DNA of 64,000 nt, from assembly GCF_002078875.1 (NCBI RefSeq), contig NC_034412.1:79197846-79261845 (forward strand), in the 5' to 3' direction. A program made the translations under genes and the position numbers. Position 1 is the first letter of the stretch; every line of letters begins with the position of its first letter. Shown piece by piece: positions 57,204 through 64,000 of this stretch. This DNA comes from Numida meleagris. Its lineage: Eukaryota > Chordata > Aves > Galliformes > Numididae. The notes under the pieces were generated by a model, which saw only the letters and a list, made by a program, of their open reading frames with translations, did not search any database and had not been told where the DNA came from.

Positions 57204-60200
57204 TGAAATTACAATAGAAGAAAACATTCATTCTTCAGGCACACATATTACAGAAGGAGTTGATATAAATTCTGAGAAAGGAAGTCTACTTAGGTAAGAC
57301 CCTTTAGAACTCCACTGAGAGCAAACAGCTGGAAGCTTAGGCTTCAATATTACATTGACACAAAGTCAAGAAGAAGCTCTCTCACAGTCATTCCCCTTGC
57401 CTCAACAATGTCTATCTCACAGTAGTCTCACAGCTGTTGGTGTCTGCTTTCCAGCTGAGATCATGACTCAAGTTGTGAGTGTTTTTTCTTCTGTTTCCTA
57501 TCATAGCAAAGTTAAATAGCATAGCTAAAACAAGCGACAGTCTGCACAGAAAGGAAGGGAAAACAGAATAATTGCAGCCTGGAGCAACGAAAAGATGCTA
57601 CTGCTTTTCACTTCAAACACATCAAATGTATAATCATTTTACATGTTAGCAGGCATGCTATTTATAAGTTCGGGAGTGAAAGTTCAATTCCCAACTATCA
57701 AGATCCACCCAGTATTTTTCACAAGGCAGATTGATCTGGAACATTAGGCTACTTTGCCAAACTTCATAGTGTCACAAGATTTTTATCCTTTTTTCATTTT
57801 CAGCAGACATTTTTATACCAGGGTAAGAAACAAATTAAGCGAGGAATGAGTCAGTATTCCTTTATAGCATCTGTTCATATTAGAGTATGAAGCTCGTCTT
57901 CAGTCAACCACTTGTCAGCCAGGAATATGGAAAACATAACTGGTTTTACACATCCCTCAGCAAATGCCACCACCTATTCTAAATACTGTGAGGACATCTT
58001 TGTCATGTATAGATTATTCCTCACACTTAGCTTTTGGAAAATCTCAGAAGTTTAAAGAGACATTACTATATAATTCTTTGAATAAACAGTAATTTGCTAG
58101 AAAAGCATCCCCAATTAAAAAATTAAACTGCAATGCTAATAAAGCTTTAAAACTCTGCAATGATTGTCTCTTTTTAGAAGACAATTTTAGGAGGAGGATC
58201 TCATGACACAGGCCTTTTGCTTCTGTTATTAGAGACATCTGCATTGTTCAGTAACATCAACTGCAGCCTGGGAATATTTATTTCCTCTAAATTTACTCAA
58301 ATTTCATTATGTCTAATACATAGTCTTCAAGAGAAGCCATATAGAGACACACATATAGAGGGACATTCATGTACAGATCACGGTGTTAAAAATCCTCCAC
58401 AATCAATACAAACACCAGAACAAACATACTAAACCACAGATATGAATAACTGATGTGCACTCTTTTGCATTCAGATAAACTTAACTAGAAGGATCATTCC
58501 ATATATTGAAATTAGTTATAGATTTTATTCCTTTTATCTGCTGTTCATATGATTCATTTCTGTTCAGAAGGCTGTAGTCCACATTCATTCTTTTCATGTA
58601 CTGTAACATATTTTCATGTCACTATAAAATAATTTAAGTTCCTGTTATAACTCAGGTGTGATTTATGGCCATATCTTCCTTTTCTACTCCTCATCAGAAA
58701 ATAAAGATACTATTGACACATCAGGTTATTTCAGTTTGTGCCCAACACTCTCCTCCATTGCTTCTTTCAGTGGACAAAATTAGAATTGATAATATCTACT
58801 CCTAGTGCATACGGAATAGCTACATGTTGTCTCAGCATGCTCATACAAATGTCTCCTTACTCATAATTTGAGAATTCATTACATATTTCTTCCATCAAGC
58901 TAATCAAGTCATGCTGTTGATAATACATTTTTTTTTTTTAAATAAAAATGTAGTGTACACAACATGGAGACTGAACATTCAGGTTTACATTTATGTTGCT
59001 TATCTAGAATTTATTTAGATCACTGAATTTTCAAAATAAAGAACAGGGTGTATAAAATATGTATTTTTCTTCCTCTTGACATAGCTCTGGCATAACCTAA
59101 TTTGTGATAGTTGGACTTAAAAACAGCCTTAGCATTCTGAATTTATCTCTGCAATGTCATCTCGCAATCTGGTTGCTTCTTTTTCACTCACACTGGACAT
59201 GACTGTGATTTACCTTTAGTTTTCCTCTTCCTAGCTTTTGCAGAATGCTGACATGTGCATTTACTTACTAGTACCATCTTGAGATTGTCCAAGTCCTATT
59301 ATAACTTTTTGATAGAGTTTTCAATTAGTTTTTTTCATTGTTATTTTTTTTAAACCAACACAATTATTAAACACGTTTGAGGATGAGATTTAAATTCTTC
59401 ATTGAATTTGGAAACTTATTTCCACTGTTTTGAAGGGTCAATGATTATAATGAATATTTCTGTACATTTTGTAAGCAGAGACGTACCACTTCTGAAACAA
59501 AGTGTACAAATACATCTGTAATTTGGATATTTCTAATATATTTTCTTCAGTTTTTTGATAGAGGCTATAAGAGTGTGCATACACATTTCTCAGTTGATGT
59601 CATCAATAATTCTACCAGAGTGTCATGTCACAACATTTGAACAAGACTTCTTTTTGTACACACACAAGAAAACTAAATGTTTTGCAATAAAAATAGAAGA
59701 TTAATTGTTGGATTTTTATGCACTTAATGCATTATGCAGCTTAATGGCAGTGGAACATCTGGTTCTACAGTTTGCTATATCTGTCTTTTCTATCCAGATA
59801 AAGGCAATATTAGAATTATTTAAAAAAAAATTGGAGTCCTTTGTATCCCTATATTTCATTTTTGTGGAACCAAATCAAAGGGTAAAAAATACTGTATTTT
59901 ATAACAGTAGTGTTACATTTGTAAAGATACAGTAGTATCTTTAAATAATGTTTACTATTCTATTAAGGCAATATGGGTCTATAAAGTTACAAAATATGAT
60001 TCAAAATATCAGTTGCCTATTTCTCATGCTGTACTTATTCAGCTGCTTCTACAGCTTTGTCTGAGAGAATGCTTCTATTTACTTTTAAAATTTGTTTGTT
60101 TTGTTTACAAAAAAAATGCATTGAATATAGTCCAGACTCAATTGTAGGAAATATTTCATGAAGAATTATTAAATATTATGGAGTAATTATTAATTTTGCA

Positions 60201-63200
60201 TTAATTATTATTTTCATTAATCAATGTTTTTTATAATGAGTATAAGGTCTTCAGTGTAAGATCCAAGAACATTAACACATGAGTCGCTTGTTCCCTGAAA
60301 GTATAACAAATTTATGTATCATTTAGTTTATGTTGTTAATATCCTTTCTTCCATTTGAATTCTATAGAAATTAGAAATACTCAGAAGCTCAGAAAGAGTA
60401 CCTGGAATGCTTCAAGATTCAGTCTAGCTTTTTACAGCTCCTATACAAGCCTTTCTGTGTACCGTCTTAATTTGTCTTACATTTATATGATAAACTCATA
60501 CCTTTTTTTGGTAGGAAAAGAGGAAACAGAAGAACAAACAGAAGACAAATGCTATGAATAAGGAATTCTGTTTATCAAGGATGCACATTAGCATGCCTTA
60601 ACATAGCACAGTTTTAGTTTTCCACTCTGATTCTTGTAATGGGTCCACATAGATTTAAGAGATGTATTTATCTAAAAAGACAGAATGTGATTCCTTCTTA
60701 CTGTATACGTTGAAAGTGAACCTAAAAAAATGTAAACTAAAACTAATTCATATGTAAATATAAATTATTTCAAATTACCTTTATAGAAGCTTCCAACTCA
60801 CTGCACCTCCATTTCTTTTTCCTGCAAGCAGATCAAGTTCTGCTCTCATTGTTTTTCCGATCACATTTCTACTTCATTCAATTTTGTTTCCCATCACCCA
60901 GAACTGCATGCCTGGAAACTTCTCAATAACTTTGCAGCACAGGAAGTAATTACTGCTCCCATTTCACACCTAGAAAACAAAAATAGAGAAAATGCAATTA
61001 CTCAGGCAAAGCAACTACAGAGAGTAATTCTGGAAAATGAACACACATCTCTTAATTTGAAGTCTAACCTTCTAACTAAAAGATAATTTCTCAGCTGATT
61101 TCTGACTTAGAAAGTTAACGAAATACACGTGTAAAGCACTGTAGTTAGCTCTAATATCTGAACAAGCTTTAAGTATATCTTCATATATTTTATCTCACCA
61201 AAGGTGCATACTTTCAGACACTACTGTCCCTAAAGTTTGGTTCTGGTACCCCCATTTCTTTTAGTAAGTCCCTCCACTCAGAAGGCCATATCAACAAAAG
61301 GATGTTGTCCACTAAATAAACACTTACCTGCTAATGACATGAATGCTTGAAACTCCACTGAAAATTGTTCTTGGTAAAGATTTTTCAATGCTTTAAACTA
61401 TTCCTGATTATCATGTTCACTGCCACAGAAGTACTTCAATGTCTCTACGTATTCTCCAGCTGATTCCTTTTTCTGTTAAAGCCAGCTGTTAAAATCAGTG
61501 ACTGCAACTGTTTCAAAAAAGCACCCCCTAATTTAAATAATTTAATTGACTGCTCACCTACTATGTTCTCAAGCCAGTTGTTTTAAAAAATAAAAGATTT
61601 TAAGTCTCTGTTTATCTATCATTTACAGTAAAAAAATTTCTTTTTTTCCACCATTTGCAAAGCATTATCAGCTCAGTCATTCTATATGGCAGGTAAATAT
61701 TCTGAACCTATAACTTTAAAATAAATTCCTGAAAATTTAAAGTATTTGTACATTTCTTTTTAGATCTTTTTTTCAAATTTTAACCACAACTTTTCAATAT
61801 GGACAGCAACAGTGGGAAAATATGTTGACATTGATCTCAGAAATCGTTTCTGTAGAACTAATAATGTTCTAATTGCATTGGCTACTCTCGGTTTCACTCT
61901 ATCGTTTCTGCTTTGTCTTTAGATCAAAGAAAATATGTTATTATACTGCAAATAATGGAAGGACATTCTTTCCAATGTGATATTTAACTGTTAGAATTAT
62001 AGAATTGCTTGTTTGAAGCATGAGATGTGCTTCCTCTAATTCAACATAAGTAATTATGCCATTGCAGCACTGTGATACAAAATATATACATGTATTATAT
62101 TTTAAGAAACTATCTATATTTAAATATTAAACACTCCGAAATACTCTACACCACATAGTCACTTTCTAAAAGGGGTGTTAAATAAATGACCATAATTTTC
62201 TCTATCTGTTATGAAATAAAGTACACTGTTGCTTTAATGTGAAAAATCTCATCTATATCTAAATGTCCTTTGGAGATTTATTCACAAATTTCCCTTCATG
62301 TATAATTATTATGTAAAGCCAATATCTCAAAGTGGGCAATCCATGTAAAGGGATCTAAGTTCTAAGATCTAAGTTGGCTAAGAAACCAACAGTGAGTTCT
62401 GAAATGCATTATTGTAATGCACTGACTTTTTGTCTTTGCTACAGTTGCAGTTTTCCAGCCACACTCAAGGTAAATTGATGAGTTTCATATAAGATATTGT
62501 AAAAATACACATTCTGATGTCTGGACTGCTGGCCAAGTGTTTCTTTCCCATTCAGCATCACTAGTGTAATGTTCTTTCTCTTATGAATTTCTATTTTTAT
62601 GAGTTTTTGAAGGAAACTTGCCTAGAAAATGCAATGTGGGGCTGCTCAAACATGTCTAATAACTCTGAGTGTTTTGATTTGATCAAAGGTTCTAGTGTAA
62701 AAACAAAAGAAGTTGTCATGGTCTCCTCAACATAACACCCCGTCAGCTACAGGATTTAGTTTTGTTGTGTAGGCAGAAAAACTATGGGGAAAATAAAACT
62801 GAGCTTTCCAGATATTAGATGCTTCTTTCATTCAACAGAGAAAAAAAGCTTTGAATAAAAGCATCCTCGTAGGTAGCAGCCAACTGCCTAACAACAATAA
62901 ACAAGCAAGTGAAAATATAATGGAAAGGTGTAATCAACAGTTTGCATCCTTCCTATAAGTGCATATGATTGCTACATGATTATATTGAAATACAGATGAC
63001 TTAACATTTTCATTAGGATTGTAAAGGGAAAATAATATAAAAGAGTAAAATCATGCATGCCTGCAGAGAAACTACTTGCCAGTTTAAGTACCCTCAGTCA
63101 AAAGAACAACATACAATACAAACTGATGACAGAAGGACAGAGGAAACACCTTGCAAAGTAGTATTTCATTCTGTTAAGCACTGACTGCAGACATAGCCTC

Positions 63201-64000
63201 TAATCAAACACTTTAGACAACTGTCAGCACCATGGTGAGAAAAAGCAGAAAATTCCTCCATAGAAGATTTAAATTATCTCTAAATGAGTTCTGATAGAAC
63301 TAATGGGGTGTAGGTTCATGCTCCATACCTCTCTCTTCGTTGTAGAATCCACTTATTCTATTTAAAGACAGATTGTATAAACATATAGAAATGGTTTACT
63401 GGTTGACCCAGTGGTTTACTATCTGACCCAGCGGTAGCCAGGAGCAGAGACACAGGGAAACATTAAGAGCAAGCACAGATGTCATTTCTTCCAAATATCC
63501 TTCTAGTCTCCAGCTAAGGTGTTTTTGTCTATTTTACCATGACTTCAAGGCTAACAAATAAAATACACAGTTGTTACTTGTTCCTCCTCAGGGCAGTAAG
63601 GACAAAGGTTTTCTGCCACACCGAGTGCAGAGTTCTTGTCCCTAGCAGAAAATTTTGAAGGCACAAAGAGAGAAACAATGGTTCAAGTAGTAATAAAAAA
63701 AAGAACAGTATTTAGGAGGACATTTAGAGGCCAAATAGGACAACAGAGATTTTAGAAGAAGGTATGGATAAAAGAACTGGTAAATCAGCTGGAGGTAGTC
63801 TAGAAGCCAATGTGAAAAAAAATGCTGTCACTAAGCAAGGCACTGAAGAGAGTAAGCACACAGTGCACCTCTCCAGACCTGTGGGGAGAAAATACTGGGG
63901 GAGAACAAGAAAAGCACATCCATTTAAATACTCGTCAGAGAATTATCATCATATTAGCTTCTGCACAACTGGATTTTTAGAAGAAACCTGAAAAATACTG
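57204..64000. other. Unique AT-rich DNA, 6.8 kb without recognised transposons
   Basis: I recognise no gene or mobile element. A 20-bp tandem duplication lies at 63392-63431. The open frame near the end (63764-63991) is 75 codons without a recognisable motif. Confidence 0.6.
63392..63431. repeat. Two-copy 20-bp tandem duplication
   Basis: Units 63392-63411 and 63412-63431 both start TGGTTTACT and both end TGACCCAG, matching at 17 of 20 positions. It is a simple local duplication. Confidence 0.85.

Noticed and set aside
57660..57710. tRNA-like TTCAATTCCC motif
   Set aside because: The flanking bases do not form the 5-bp T stem, and no acceptor, D or anticodon arm can be placed.

Overview
This window is AT-rich, non-coding vertebrate DNA from a bird, most likely a galliform (chicken, turkey or a relative). 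Three repeat families point there. Sixteen CR1 LINE copies are present, all cut short at the 5' end and many ending in the typical octamer tail (ATTCTATG)n. Three pieces match the galliform mariner known as Galluhop. One complete solo LTR belongs to an avian endogenous retrovirus. Family names come from recognition by eye; no database search was possible.

I found no convincing host protein-coding gene, no tRNA or rRNA gene and no CRISPR array. The open reading frames outside repeats are at most about 130 codons. Several begin at TTG, and their number and length fit chance in AT-rich DNA. The only recognisable protein-coding sequence is decayed: reverse transcriptase and C-terminal pieces of CR1, and terminal fragments of a mariner transposase.

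Layout. 1-5964 is unique AT-rich DNA. 5965-6657 is a CR1 3' end whose tail abuts an internally deleted mariner. 6658-14580 is unique DNA with CR1 pieces at 11002-11292 and 12872-13533. 14581-25770 carries four minus-strand CR1 copies (14581, 17784, 21064, 24671), the last keeping the RT catalytic box. 25771-33747 is a long stretch without recognised transposons, broken only by simple repeats. 33748-36172 holds a CR1 middle fragment and a second mariner derivative. 36173-46018 has small CR1 scraps and a striking 55-bp-arm inverted repeat at 44917-45043. 46019-46547 is the solo LTR, with an intact target duplication and the only strongly CpG-rich DNA in the window. 49920-52546 is a CR1 cluster with two copies lying 5'-to-5'. 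54521-54692 is a polypurine minisatellite joined to a mariner fragment. 57204-64000 is unique DNA.

No set of genes here works together. The window reads as a gene desert or a very large intron shaped by old retrotransposition. The observations most worth checking are the long hairpin at 44917-45043, the mariner derivatives with different internal deletions, the solo LTR with its possible promoter, and a few candidate regulatory or exon-like sites that need alignment or RNA evidence.
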